Shown piece by piece: positions 39,355 to 48,624 of a DNA stretch of 64,000 nt; within the stretch, counting starts at the first letter, position 1; every line of letters starts with the position of its first letter. Below the pieces are notes generated by a model. The model saw only the letters and a program-made list of their open reading frames with translations, searched no databases and was not told where the DNA came from. The DNA is taken from assembly GCA_023664605.1 (NCBI GenBank), contig JAMPFF010000014.1, positions 1-64,000 on the forward strand. Direction: 5' to 3'. Source of the DNA: Clostridium sp. GTDB lineage: Bacteria; Bacillota; Clostridia; Lachnospirales; Lachnospiraceae. The position numbers and the translations under genes are program-made.

Positions 39355-42045
39355 CTATTCCTGGGGCTGTTCGCCCTCCGGCGGATTGGCTGCGGCAGCC
39401 GCGGCAGCTTCGGCGGCTGCCTGTGCATTTCTATAGTCTATTTCAGCCTGTTGCGAAGCCAATATCTGTTCATATCCCGGAGTGGCAAAAAATTCCGCGT
39501 TATGAGGGCAGATATGGTCTGTCTGTGTCGGAACCATCGTAACGGAGCCGTCCTCGTTGACAACTTCCGTCATGGCGCCCGGAGAGCCGTTTTGCAGGGC
39601 AACATTTTCTATCAGAGGAAGTTCCCTGACGCCGTCAATCTTAAACGGACAGAACTCCGTAGCGGGTAACTGGCTGTAGTTACATACCGGACCGGAATAA
39701 TGAATATCGCATGTTTCCGTGGGAACGGTTCCCTCTGCAAAATATTCTAACTTTAACGTCTCGTTGCATAACCCCTCAATCGGCTGCTTCCCTGAACGGG
39801 CGCAGACGGTGGCGGTCACAATGCCGCTTGGTATATTGAAAGACTGGTTCGGAAGTTCTTCGTGGATTTTGGACATTACGACACGCCATAATTTTTTAGC
39901 GAGGTTTTTCTCGTCGCCTGTTAATTTTACATTATTGTCAAAGCCCGTCCAGACGGTAGCCGTGTAGTAGGGCGTATAACCGGAAAACCATACGTCGTTG
40001 TAGTCGGACGTCGTACCGGTCTTACCGGCGATTGGCATACCGCCGAAGTTTACGGAACCGCCCGTGCCGCTTGTAACAACGTCCACCATGGCGCTTGTCA
40101 GTAAAAATGCGGTCGTTTCTTTGATAACCTGCTTGGACTGCGGCGCGGTGTTGTCCAAAATAACGTTGCCGTCGTGATCCAATACTTTCGTATATAATTT
40201 AGGTTTAATATAAGTGCCGCCGTTAGCGATGCAGGCATAAGCCGCATTCAGTTCCTCGTTGGTAACGCCGTTTGTGATACCGCCGAGAGCCAATGGCTGC
40301 TGGATATCGGAGAAAATCTCTCCGTTAATTTCTTTGCGCTCCACCAGCGTTGAGAAACCGAAGTTGATAAGATAATCAAAACCAAGCTGCGGCGTAATCC
40401 ATGTCAATGCTTTTACGGTGACAATATTCATGGAGTCGCGGATACCGTCACGCAAAGAGCAGATACCTCTGTATTCCTCACCATACCAGTTACGCACCGG
40501 GCGTCCGTCAATATAGTTAAACGGCGCGTCGTCTATGACGGTAGCAAGAGTCAGCCCTGCGCTGTCTAATGCGGGCGCATAGGTAGAGACGATTTTAAAC
40601 GTGGAACCGGGTTGTCTGACCGTGTCAGTAGCGCGGTTGAGCGTACGGCTTCCCGATTTGGAACCGCGTCCGCCCTCCATGGCAACGACATACCCTGTAG
40701 CCTGGTCTTCCACAATGAGGGAAACCTGCGGCTGCGGCGTTAAGGAAATCGTTTCACTGAAAACCTCATCATCAGCGCCAAGAATAGCCTCTTTATAGAA
40801 TTCGATATCTATATATGCTTCATCCTGCGAGGAATATATCAGGTTATAGCCTGTTTTGGATTCCCGCCAGAAATCACGGAACATTTCCGTACTGTAATTA
40901 ACTCTGTCACCATTGGCTTTTACAACGGTCAGTTCATAATTTAAATACCATTTGGTATTGGCGGGGAAATTGCTTTCATCGTTAAAAGATTCATCACAGA
41001 TAGCCTGGATAGCCGGGTCCTGTGTGGAATAAATCTTTAAGCCGCCGCTGTATAAAAGCGTGTATGCCTGTGTTTCATTATAGCCTGCGGCAATCAAATC
41101 CTCCAGTACATCGTCGGTAAGCGCGTCCACAAAGTATGTATTCACGCTGTCATCTCCGGTTTCGGCGTCTACTATCTGGATGCGGGAGTATACGTCATCC
41201 GCCATCGCTTCAGCATATTCAGCATCTGAAATATAACCCTGTTCCAACATGTCTTTCAGAACCTTTTCGCGTCGTTCCGCATTTTTTTCGGGGCGCGTGA
41301 TAGGGTTATACTTGGTAGGGTTCTGCGTAATGCCTGCGATAACCGCGCATTCGGACAGTGTCAGGTCGCTGACGGATTTGTTGAAATACCGCAGGGAAGC
41401 TGCCTGTACGCCCAGCGTATTCTGCCCGAGGTTAATCGAGTTCATATAGTTGATAAGGATGTCATCCTTATCCATGGTTTTCTCCAGTTCCAGTGCAAGA
41501 TACTGTTCCTGTATTTTCCTTTTCATTTTTTCCGCAAAAGTATTTTCACTCGTCCAGTCGGTAAAGACGTTATTCTTTAAAAGCTGCTGCGTAATAGTGC
41601 TGGCTCCCTGTGAAAAATTTCCTCCGTCTCGGATGCCGGTGACAAAGGCACGGATGATACCCTTGATATCAATTCCGTTATGGTCATAGAAACGGGCGTC
41701 TTCAACAGCCACAAAGGCATGTGCGAGATTCTCGGGAACCATCTCCATGCTGACCGGGATTCGGTTGGAATCGGTGGATACCAGTTTTGCCGTCTGGTTT
41801 CCCTCTATATCGTATACGAAAGTAGAAAAACCGGTTGGCGTAACATCGATATTGCCAATATCAGGAGCTGTGGCAAGTACGCCTTTAAAAACGCCGATTC
41901 CGGCGCTCGCGCCGACGACGGCGGCGGAAATGCAAAAAAGCAGCAATACCTGAATAAAGGTAAAGCCCAGCTTTTTCCCCCACTTGACGCCTTTCGCGTT
42001 AAGCGCCCTCTGTTTCTTGCGGACGCCTCTTTTTCCATAATTCAT
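39355..42045 (-). CDS. Class A penicillin-binding protein (PBP1A-like)
   Basis: Bifunctional peptidoglycan synthase. The 896-residue chain has a basic cytoplasmic start, a membrane helix (about 28-55), a GT51 transglycosylase domain with catalytic Glu115 in AVEDARFYDH and QGASTITQQLLKN (146-158), and a penicillin-binding transpeptidase domain with S481TFK, SMN (538-540) and KTGT (675-678). The end is Ala/Pro/Glu-rich. A TATAATAAACG promoter lies at 42311-42301 on the minus strand, and a nested palindrome lies in the gap to yigZ. Confidence 0.95.
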   Translation of the reverse strand: MNYGKRGVRKKQRALNAKGVKWGKKLGFTFIQVLLLFCISAAVVGASAGIGVFKGVLATAPDIGNIDVTPTGFSTFVYDIEGNQTAKLVSTDSNRIPVSMEMVPENLAHAFVAVEDARFYDHNGIDIKGIIRAFVTGIRDGGNFSQGASTITQQLLKNNVFTDWTSENTFAEKMKRKIQEQYLALELEKTMDKDDILINYMNSINLGQNTLGVQAASLRYFNKSVSDLTLSECAVIAGITQNPTKYNPITRPEKNAERREKVLKDMLEQGYISDAEYAEAMADDVYSRIQIVDAETGDDSVNTYFVDALTDDVLEDLIAAGYNETQAYTLLYSGGLKIYSTQDPAIQAICDESFNDESNFPANTKWYLNYELTVVKANGDRVNYSTEMFRDFWRESKTGYNLIYSSQDEAYIDIEFYKEAILGADDEVFSETISLTPQPQVSLIVEDQATGYVVAMEGGRGSKSGSRTLNRATDTVRQPGSTFKIVSTYAPALDSAGLTLATVIDDAPFNYIDGRPVRNWYGEEYRGICSLRDGIRDSMNIVTVKALTWITPQLGFDYLINFGFSTLVERKEINGEIFSDIQQPLALGGITNGVTNEELNAAYACIANGGTYIKPKLYTKVLDHDGNVILDNTAPQSKQVIKETTAFLLTSAMVDVVTSGTGGSVNFGGMPIAGKTGTTSDYNDVWFSGYTPYYTATVWTGFDNNVKLTGDEKNLAKKLWRVVMSKIHEELPNQSFNIPSGIVTATVCARSGKQPIEGLCNETLKLEYFAEGTVPTETCDIHYSGPVCNYSQLPATEFCPFKIDGVRELPLIENVALQNGSPGAMTEVVNEDGSVTMVPTQTDHICPHNAEFFATPGYEQILASQQAEIDYRNAQAAAEAAAAAAANPPEGEQPQE

Positions 42046-42113
42046 AATATTGTCTCCTCTTTTAATAAAACCTCATATTAGGCTATTGCAAAACGCTATT
42101 TTCATAACTTAAG

Positions 42114-42253
42114 TTGTGCAATAGAAACAATATCATAAGCAGGGTACTTTGGAGCCGTCGGCGTTTAGACGCTGTTTTTTAGCGTCTTATGCGCCGTTAC
42201 GAGCGATAATGTAGCGCAAGCGCGCCCTGCGGTGATTTGGTTCTATTGTACAA
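42114..42253. repeat. Nested palindromic element between divergent genes
   Basis: Outer arms TTGTGCAATAGAA (42114-42126) and TTCTATTGTACAA (42241-42253) differ at one position; inside lie GCAGGG/CCCTGC (42139 and 42225), GGCG/CGCC (42160 and 42192) and AGACGCT/AGCGTCT (42167 and 42181). CTATTGCA at 42083 can pair instead with TGCAATAG at 42117, so two foldings compete. It fills much of the 388-base gap between the PBP gene and yigZ; no gene is seen there. Confidence 0.6.
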
Positions 42254-42433
42254 CATAGGACTGCAAAACCTTAGTTTAGCAATTACTTAATAAAACTTCG
42301 CGTTTATTATACCAAAAATCATTCCTCAAATAAAGGATTTTTCTTCCATATTAAGAACATATTAAGAATTGTTCACAATTTTATACACTTTTATTCCGGC
42401 TTATGTTAAGATAAGAAGCGGACATGAAAAAGG

Positions 42434-43105
42434 ATGGAAAGTAGACGGATGGAAGCAGAAAGAAGAAAAGAACCCTATAAAATCGTCATAGAGGGCGGCA
42501 CGGGGGAAATCGAGGAAAAAAAGTCGCGCTTTATAGCAAATGTCAGCCCTGCCACGACGGAAGAAGAGGCGGCCGCGTTCGTTGAGAAAATGAAGAAAAA
42601 GTACTGGGATGCGAGGCATAACTGCTATGCCTATATATTGGGGGAAAATGCGCAGCTTGCACGTTTTTCGGATGACGGGGAGCCGTCAGGAACTGCGGGG
42701 AAACCGATTCTGGAGGTGTTATCCGGTATGGAGGTCCGTAACGCCGTTATCGTAGTAACAAGGTATTTTGGCGGCACGCTCCTTGGAACGGGCGGACTGG
42801 TGCGCGCCTATACGCAGGCGGCGCAGGCGGGAATGGCGGCAAGCCGGATTGGCGTCATGATATATGGGAACTGTTATAAGATTACAACGGATTATAACGG
42901 AATCGGTAAAATACAATATATTATGGGATTAAGAAAGATTATGATAGAGGACGCGCAGTATGCGCAGGATGTATCGCTTAAAATTAAGGTTCCTTATGAG
43001 GAGAGTGAAGCGCTGATTAAGGAAGTGACGGAGGCAACGGCGGGAAAGGCCCGGATAGAAAAAGAGGAAAGCCTTTATTTTATCACAGAGGGCGGAACGC
43101 TTTAA
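42434..43105 (+). CDS. YigZ/IMPACT family protein
   Basis: A 223-residue member of the YigZ (UPF0029/IMPACT) family. N-terminal domain: EKKSRFIANVSPATTEEEAAAFVEKMKKKYWDARHNCYAYI (as KKSRFIANV, DARHNCYAYI) and FSDDGEPSGTAGKPILEVL, then VVTRYFGGTLLGTGGLVRAYTQAAQ. A C-terminal ferredoxin-like domain (about 140-215) completes it. Function in translation control is suggested by eukaryotic IMPACT but unproven in bacteria. An in-frame ATG at 42449 is an alternative start. mgtE follows after 29 bases. Confidence 0.92.
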   Translation: MESRRMEAERRKEPYKIVIEGGTGEIEEKKSRFIANVSPATTEEEAAAFVEKMKKKYWDARHNCYAYILGENAQLARFSDDGEPSGTAGKPILEVLSGMEVRNAVIVVTRYFGGTLLGTGGLVRAYTQAAQAGMAASRIGVMIYGNCYKITTDYNGIGKIQYIMGLRKIMIEDAQYAQDVSLKIKVPYEESEALIKEVTEATAGKARIEKEESLYFITEGGTL

Positions 43106-43134
43106 CACGGCGCAGGAAAGGCAGGGATGCTGGC

Positions 43135-44466
43135 ATGGAAGAGATTCTGGAATTATTGAAAACGGGACAGTATTTGAAGTTAAGGCAGTTTGTGACAGGC
43201 TTTAACGTGGCGGATATTGCCGCCTATATGGAAGAATTGGAAAGAGATGATTTGTTGAAATTGTTCCGCATCCTGCCCAAAAACATGGCCGCGGATGTAT
43301 TTTCCTATCTGGAAATTGAGACAGAGCAGTATATTATCACTTCTTTGTCGGAACGCGACGCAGCGGGCATCATTGATAACCTGATGGCGGATGATGCAAC
43401 CGACCTTTTGGAAGAAATGCCTGCGAATGTGGTAAAAAAATTGCTGGCGCACGCCAGTCCGGAGACGAGAAGAGACGTCAATCATTTGCTGCGTTATCCC
43501 GAGGACTCTGCGGGCAGTATTATGACCGTGGAATATGTGGACTTAAAGGAGACGCTGACCGTGGAAGAGGCGATAGCCCGCATCCGTAAAGTCGGCGTGG
43601 ACAGTGAAACGATAAACATCTGTTATGTATTGGACCAGAGAAGGACGCTTGTGGGAACGGTTGCACTCCGTTATCTGCTGCTTAGTCCGCCGGATGCGGT
43701 TATTGGCGATATTATGCACGAAAATATTATTTCCCTGCATACGATGATGGATCAGGAAGAGGTGGCAAGGCAATTTAAGAAGTATGATTTTACTTCTATG
43801 CCCGTTGTCGATAATGAAGACAGGCTGGTCGGCATTATTACGGTAGACGACGTAGTGGATATTCTGGAAGAAGAGACAACGGAAGATATCGAGAAGATGG
43901 CGGCTGTTGTGCCGTCGGATAAACCCTATATGAAAACGGGTGTTATTGAAGCGTGGAAAAAGCGTATTCCGTGGCTTTTACTGTTGATGATATCCGCAAC
44001 CTTTACGGGAAAAATTATTTCCTCTTTTGAAGATGCGTTAAGTAAGTATGTCCTGCTGACCGCATTTATTCCGATGTTGATGGATACCGGCGGTAATGCG
44101 GGCGGGCAGGCGAGCGCAATTATTATCCGCGGACTGTCTTTGGACGAGATTCAGTTTAGCGATTGGCTGACCGTTATCTGGAAAGAAATCCGTACCGCCG
44201 TTTTATGCGGCATAACGCTTGCGGCGTGTAATATCGTCAAGATGTTGATTGTGGACAGAGTGGGCGTACAGGTGGCGCTCGTTGTTAGCCTGACGCTGTT
44301 TTTAGCCGTTATCGTGGCGAAAATCGTAGGTTCCACGCTGCCGATGATAGCCAAGAAAATAGGAATGGACCCGGCCGTGATGGCGAGTCCATTCATTACC
44401 ACAATCGTGGATGCGATTTCTCTTTTAATTTATTTTAGAATTGCTACTATTGCATTAGGCATTTAG
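43135..44466 (+). CDS. mgtE: Magnesium transporter MgtE
   Basis: Mg2+-selective channel/transporter of the inner membrane. The 443-residue chain has the MgtE N domain (LLEEMPANVVKKLLAHASPETRRDV as EEMPANVVKKLL), two CBS domains (about 130-250) that sense Mg2+, and five membrane helices with PMLMDTGGNAGGQASAIIIRGL as the pore signature. It follows yigZ closely. No Mg2+ riboswitch (M-box) was seen upstream. The terminator is inside the end of the converging typA gene. Confidence 0.95.
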   Translation: MEEILELLKTGQYLKLRQFVTGFNVADIAAYMEELERDDLLKLFRILPKNMAADVFSYLEIETEQYIITSLSERDAAGIIDNLMADDATDLLEEMPANVVKKLLAHASPETRRDVNHLLRYPEDSAGSIMTVEYVDLKETLTVEEAIARIRKVGVDSETINICYVLDQRRTLVGTVALRYLLLSPPDAVIGDIMHENIISLHTMMDQEEVARQFKKYDFTSMPVVDNEDRLVGIITVDDVVDILEEETTEDIEKMAAVVPSDKPYMKTGVIEAWKKRIPWLLLLMISATFTGKIISSFEDALSKYVLLTAFIPMLMDTGGNAGGQASAIIIRGLSLDEIQFSDWLTVIWKEIRTAVLCGITLAACNIVKMLIVDRVGVQVALVVSLTLFLAVIVAKIVGSTLPMIAKKIGMDPAVMASPFITTIVDAISLLIYFRIATIALGI

Positions 44467-44480
44467 ATATATAACATGCG

Positions 44481-46328
44481 TTATGAACTAGCTTTGGAAG
44501 CCGCCGAGATGGCGGCTCTTTTTCTCTGTGTCGGGTCGAGAATTTTCTTACGGATGCGTAAGTTTTTCGGCGTTACTTCCAAAAGTTCGTCGGTGTCGAT
44601 AAATTCCAATGCCTGCTCTAAGCTTAAAACTTTGGGAGGAGTCAGCCGCAACGCTTCGTCCGCACTGGAGGAACGGGTGTTGGTAAGCTGCTTTTTCTTG
44701 CAGACATTTAACTCGATATCCTCTCCGCGCCCATTCTGTCCGACAATCATACCGGAATATACTTTCGTACCGGGGCCGATAAAGAGTGTACCGCGTTCCT
44801 GCGCGTTATAAAGACCATAGGTGATTGCCTCGCCCGCTTCATAGGCAATCAAAGAACCCTGTTTACGGTACTGGATATCGCCCTTATAGGGGCCATAACC
44901 GTCGAAAACGCTGTTCATAATGCCGTTACCCTTGGTATCGGTCATAAACTCGTTTCGGTAGCCGATAAGTCCTCTGGAAGGGATAGAAAATTCCAGACGG
45001 GTGTAGCCGCCGGAAGCCTGCCCCATATTTTTCAGTTCACCTTTTCTCTGGCTTAATTTTTCAATCACAGTGCCGGAAAATTCTTCGGGAACATCCACAT
45101 AGGTCAGTTCCATCGGTTCGGTTTTTTTGCCGTTTTCATCCGTTTTATATAAAACTTCCGCCTTGCTGACCGCAAATTCGTAGCCCTCTCGGCGCATATT
45201 CTCGATAAGGACGGATAAATGCAGTTCGCCGCGTCCGGAGACTTTGAAGCTTTCCGTCGTATCCGTTTCCTCCACACGCAGGGAAACGTCCGTATTTAAT
45301 TCCCGAAACAGTCTGTCGCGCAGATGACGGCTCGTCACATATTTGCCCTCTTGTCCCGCGAGCGGGGAGTCGTTGACGATAAAGTGCATGGCGATTGTCG
45401 GCTCCGAAATTTTTTGGAACGGAATCGGGTTAGGGGATTCCGGGGAGCAGAGCGTATCGCCGATATGGATATCGGAAATGCCGGAGATTGCGACAATGGA
45501 GCCGATTCCGGCTTCTTTTACCTCTACCTTATTTAGTCCGTCGTATTCGTATAATTTGCTGACTTTTACTTTTTTTAATTTATCGGGTTCATGGTGGTTG
45601 ACGATGACAACGTCCTGATTGACGCAGATTTTGCCGTTATCCACCTTGCCGACGCCGATGCGCCCTACATATTCATTGTAATCTATCGTGCTGATAAGTA
45701 CCTGCGTACCGGCGTCAGGGTCGCCGGACGGCGCGGGGATATGCTCTAAAATCGTATCGAATAAAGGCGTCATATCTTTGCCTTTTACGGTAATCTGCGT
45801 GGTTGCCGTACCGGTTTTGGCGGACGCATAGACGAAAGGACAGTCGAGCTGTTTGTCGTTGGCGTCCAAATCCATCAAAAGTTCCAGCACTTCATCCACT
45901 ACCTGAATAGGCCTTGCCTCCGGGCGGTCGCATTTATTGATACAGACGATAACGGATAAATCCAGTTCCAACGCTTTTTTTAATACGAATTTCGTCTGTG
46001 GCATGGGTCCTTCAAAGGCATCCACGACGAGGACAACGCCGTCAACCATTTTCAGGACACGCTCTACTTCACCGCCGAAATCGGCATGTCCGGGCGTATC
46101 AATAATATTGATTTTTACATTTTTATACATAACGGCTGTATTTTTTGACAAAATAGTAATACCGCGTTCACGCTCTAAGTCATTAGAATCCATAACGCGT
46201 TCCGCTACGTCCTGATTTTCACGGAATACACCGCTTTGTTTTAAAAGTTCATCGACCAGAGTCGTCTTACCATGGTCTACATGGGCGATAATGGCGATGT
46301 TTCTTACATCTTCGCGTATTGTGTTCAT
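44481..46328 (-). CDS. typA: Ribosome-associated GTPase TypA/BipA
   Basis: Translational GTPase involved in ribosome assembly and stress. With the ATG ending at 46328 it has 615 residues. Motifs: G1 AHVDHGKTT (15-23), switch [12 protein letters not shown]3 [16 protein letters not shown]4 NKCDRPEA, then domain II and the C-terminal domain with [20 protein letters not shown] and [20 protein letters not shown] (as PSRGLIGYR). AAGGAG lies 13 bases before the ATG. Confidence 0.95.
   Translation of the reverse strand: MNTIREDVRNIAIIAHVDHGKTTLVDELLKQSGVFRENQDVAERVMDSNDLERERGITILSKNTAVMYKNVKINIIDTPGHADFGGEVERVLKMVDGVVLVVDAFEGPMPQTKFVLKKALELDLSVIVCINKCDRPEARPIQVVDEVLELLMDLDANDKQLDCPFVYASAKTGTATTQITVKGKDMTPLFDTILEHIPAPSGDPDAGTQVLISTIDYNEYVGRIGVGKVDNGKICVNQDVVIVNHHEPDKLKKVKVSKLYEYDGLNKVEVKEAGIGSIVAISGISDIHIGDTLCSPESPNPIPFQKISEPTIAMHFIVNDSPLAGQEGKYVTSRHLRDRLFRELNTDVSLRVEETDTTESFKVSGRGELHLSVLIENMRREGYEFAVSKAEVLYKTDENGKKTEPMELTYVDVPEEFSGTVIEKLSQRKGELKNMGQASGGYTRLEFSIPSRGLIGYRNEFMTDTKGNGIMNSVFDGYGPYKGDIQYRKQGSLIAYEAGEAITYGLYNAQERGTLFIGPGTKVYSGMIVGQNGRGEDIELNVCKKKQLTNTRSSSADEALRLTPPKVLSLEQALEFIDTDELLEVTPKNLRIRKKILDPTQRKRAAISAASKASS
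44499..44523 (+). terminator. Terminator of mgtE, inside the 3' end of typA
   Basis: AGCCGCC and GGCGGCT (7 bp) with a 5-base loop, then CTTTTT. It lies in the last codons of the opposite-strand typA gene. Confidence 0.75.
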
Positions 46329-46434
46329 TTTATATTCAGGCTCCTTTCCACAGGGAAATCCTTTGATTTTCAACCTAACGATTCAGTATATCACTAGTGG
46401 GTGGAAGTTGCAAGTTCTTACAAATGGTTTCATT

Positions 46435-46480
46435 AAAAAAGTAAAGTCATTTTGATTCATCAAAATAACTTTACTTTTTT
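46435..46480. terminator. Bidirectional terminator-like hairpin
   Basis: AAAAAAGTAAAGT-x-ATTTTG and its complement form a 19-bp stem with one mismatch and a 6-base loop, with A-run and T-run on either side. It lies about 105 bases upstream of the typA start and before the DUF4143 gene. Confidence 0.75.
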
Positions 46481-46551
46481 AGTGAATTATTCTATTATAA
46501 ATGTATATAATAGTGTGAAAAATAAATTATTTTGCAAGCTGAGAGAAAGGT

Positions 46552-47763
46552 ATGGTTATTGTTATGATTATCCGGGAAAATATTCTAAAGAAAATACGGC
46601 CATTTTATGACAATGAATTAATCAAGGTCTTAATCGGTCTGCGGCGTTCTGGTAAATCGGTAATTTTGCAGCAGATTATGGATGAACTTATGGAAAATGG
46701 CGTGCAGGCATCACAGATTATTTATATGAATTTTGAGGATTTTCAATATTCATCTATTACAAATGCGGAGCAGCTATATCGGTATATATGTGACAAAAGA
46801 AAAAATGAAAAGAAATATTATATGTTTTTTGATGAGATTCAGATGGTGGATGAATTTGAGAGAGCTGTCAATTCGTTTAGGGCAACATGGGATGTGAGTA
46901 TTTTTATCACTGGTTCCAATGCAAAGTTGTTATCGGGAGAATTGGCAACTTTATTATCAGGAAGATATGTAAGTTTTCGAGTGACGCCGTTTTCTTTTGT
47001 TGAATATTGTGAGATTAAGAGGATTGCAGACCCCACGGACGAGAATTTGATAGAATACATGAATTGGGGAGGTATGCCGCAGCGATTTTCTATGGGGAGC
47101 GAGAATGAAACAAGAACTTTTTTGCAGGATTTATATAATTCCATTGTTTTAAGGGATATTGTCCAGCGAACAGGAGCAAAAGAGGTTGACTTGATTAATC
47201 GTATCATGGAATATATTATGCTTAATCCGTCACAGACTTTTTCTGCAAAAGGGATTTTAAATTATTTTAAAAGTGTCGAACGCAGCGTCAGCGCACAGAC
47301 ATTGTATAATTATCTTGACCATATACAAACCTCTCTAATCGTGAGCAAAGCACAACGCTATAATATTCGTGGGAAACAATTACTTACGACATTGGACAAG
47401 TATTTTTTGACAGATTTAGGATTGGGGCGTATTCATAACAGCGGTTATAAATTGGAAATGGGCGCAATGCTTGAAAATGTTGTTTATAATGAACTGAAAA
47501 ACCGTGACTATGAGGTATATGTCGGAAAGATACCAGGCGGGGAAGTAGATTTTGTTGCAGTGAAAGGCGAAAGAAGAGAGTATTATCAAGTGGCATATTA
47601 TTTGGCTGAGCAGTCTGTAATTGACAGAGAATTTGGCGCTTTTAAGGCGATTGCCGACAATTATCCAAAATATGTTATTTCTATGGACAAGTTTGATTTT
47701 TCACGAGATGGAATCATTCATAAGAATGTGATAAAGTTTTTAACAGAGATGGTAAGCTTTTAG
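46552..47763 (+). CDS. AAA ATPase with DUF4143 domain
   Basis: A 403-residue protein of the AAA_14-DUF4143 class. Walker A is GLRRSGKSVIL (about 29-39), Walker B is MFFDEIQMVDEF, and sensor 1 is FITGSNAKLLSGELATLLSGRY. A winged-helix part follows (about 210-275) and the DUF4143 C-terminal domain contains KYFLTDLGLGRIHN and GAMLENVVYNELKNRDYEVYVGK plus GGEVDFVAVKG, a nuclease-like core (E, D, K pattern). These stand-alone genes are common and mobile; role unknown, possibly defence or DNA transactions. Confidence 0.9.
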   Translation: MVIVMIIRENILKKIRPFYDNELIKVLIGLRRSGKSVILQQIMDELMENGVQASQIIYMNFEDFQYSSITNAEQLYRYICDKRKNEKKYYMFFDEIQMVDEFERAVNSFRATWDVSIFITGSNAKLLSGELATLLSGRYVSFRVTPFSFVEYCEIKRIADPTDENLIEYMNWGGMPQRFSMGSENETRTFLQDLYNSIVLRDIVQRTGAKEVDLINRIMEYIMLNPSQTFSAKGILNYFKSVERSVSAQTLYNYLDHIQTSLIVSKAQRYNIRGKQLLTTLDKYFLTDLGLGRIHNSGYKLEMGAMLENVVYNELKNRDYEVYVGKIPGGEVDFVAVKGERREYYQVAYYLAEQSVIDREFGAFKAIADNYPKYVISMDKFDFSRDGIIHKNVIKFLTEMVSF

Positions 47764-47771
47764 AGGCTTAT

Positions 47772-47800
47772 GCGCAAGCTGCGGAGCTTGCGCTTTTTTT
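47772..47800 (+). terminator. Terminator with GCGCAAGCT stem
   Basis: GCGCAAGCT and AGCTTGCGC (9 bp, GCGG loop) then seven T residues. The same hairpin occurs in inverted orientation at 55584-55605. Confidence 0.9.
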
Positions 47801-47909
47801 ACGCGACCACTAACGGTTCTATTCTTTCAATTCGGACATATATTGATATTACAATACTGGAAAAATTCTTAAAGAGTAAGGTTCTTTAACAAAGAAGGGA
47901 GAAGAAAAC

Positions 47910-48542
47910 ATGACAGATAAGGTAATTGAAAACAACCAGGTGACAATTATGGGTGAAATCGTAGGTGATTTTTCATTTAGTCACGAAATTTTCGGAGAAG
48001 GATTCTATATGGTGGATATCAGCGTGGAGAGACTCAGCGATTCCACGGACATTATTCCCGTTATGGTATCAGAAAGGCTGTTAGACATAAGCGAGGACTA
48101 TAAGGGCATGAAAGTCAGCATTACGGGGCAGTTCCGCTCTTATAACAGGCATGAGGAAAAGAAGAACAAATTAGTGCTTTCCGTGTTTGCAAGGGAGATT
48201 GAATTTGTAGATGATATAGAAGAAAGCTCCAAGACGAATCAGATTTTCTTAGACGGTTATATCTGTAAGGCGCCGATTTATAGGAAAACGCCGCTTGGCA
48301 GGGAGATTGCCGACTTACTGCTTGCCGTCAACAGACCGTATGGCAAGTCGGATTACATACCCTGCATCTGCTGGGGAAGGAATGCAAGATTTGCCAGCAC
48401 GTTTGAAGTGGGGAGCAGATGCGTTGTCTGGGGAAGGATCCAGAGCAGGGAATATATGAAAAAAATTTCGGAGGAGCAGTTGGAAAGACGGACTGCTTAT
48501 GAGGTTTCCGTAAGTAAGTTAGAGATTGTGGAGGAGGATTGA
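47910..48542 (+). CDS. Single-stranded DNA-binding-like protein with two OB folds
   Basis: A 210-residue protein with two OB-fold units in tandem. Unit 1 (about 8-100): NNQVTIMGEIVGDFSFSHEIFGEGFYMVDISVERLS (as VTIMGEIVGDFSF). Unit 2 (about 112-205): NQIFLDGYICKAPIYRKTPLGREIADLLLAV then YIPCICWGRNARFASTFEVGSRCVVWGRIQSREY, very close to the SSB core. The acidic SSB tail for protein contacts is short (VEED). It is likely a second SSB-like protein, as the housekeeping SSB normally has one OB fold per chain. TTCAAT-18-TACAAT is a possible promoter (47826-47855). Confidence 0.85.
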   Translation: MTDKVIENNQVTIMGEIVGDFSFSHEIFGEGFYMVDISVERLSDSTDIIPVMVSERLLDISEDYKGMKVSITGQFRSYNRHEEKKNKLVLSVFAREIEFVDDIEESSKTNQIFLDGYICKAPIYRKTPLGREIADLLLAVNRPYGKSDYIPCICWGRNARFASTFEVGSRCVVWGRIQSREYMKKISEEQLERRTAYEVSVSKLEIVEED

Positions 48543-48553
48543 GTCTAAAAAAG

Positions 48554-48582
48554 TTGCGTTTCCGACATAATTGTGCTATGAT
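48554..48582 (+). promoter_or_regulatory. Promoter of the corrinoid adenosyltransferase gene
   Basis: TTGCGT (48554-48559), 17-base spacer, TATGAT (48577-48582). The leader is too short for a cobalamin riboswitch. Confidence 0.65.
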
Positions 48583-48624
48583 AAGCGTCGAGGTTTTAAG
48601 ATGCTGTTATAAATGAGGTGCAAT

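Noticed and set aside
42046..42433. Magnesium riboswitch ahead of yigZ-mgtE
   Set aside because: The gap is structured, but the conserved M-box blocks are not present.
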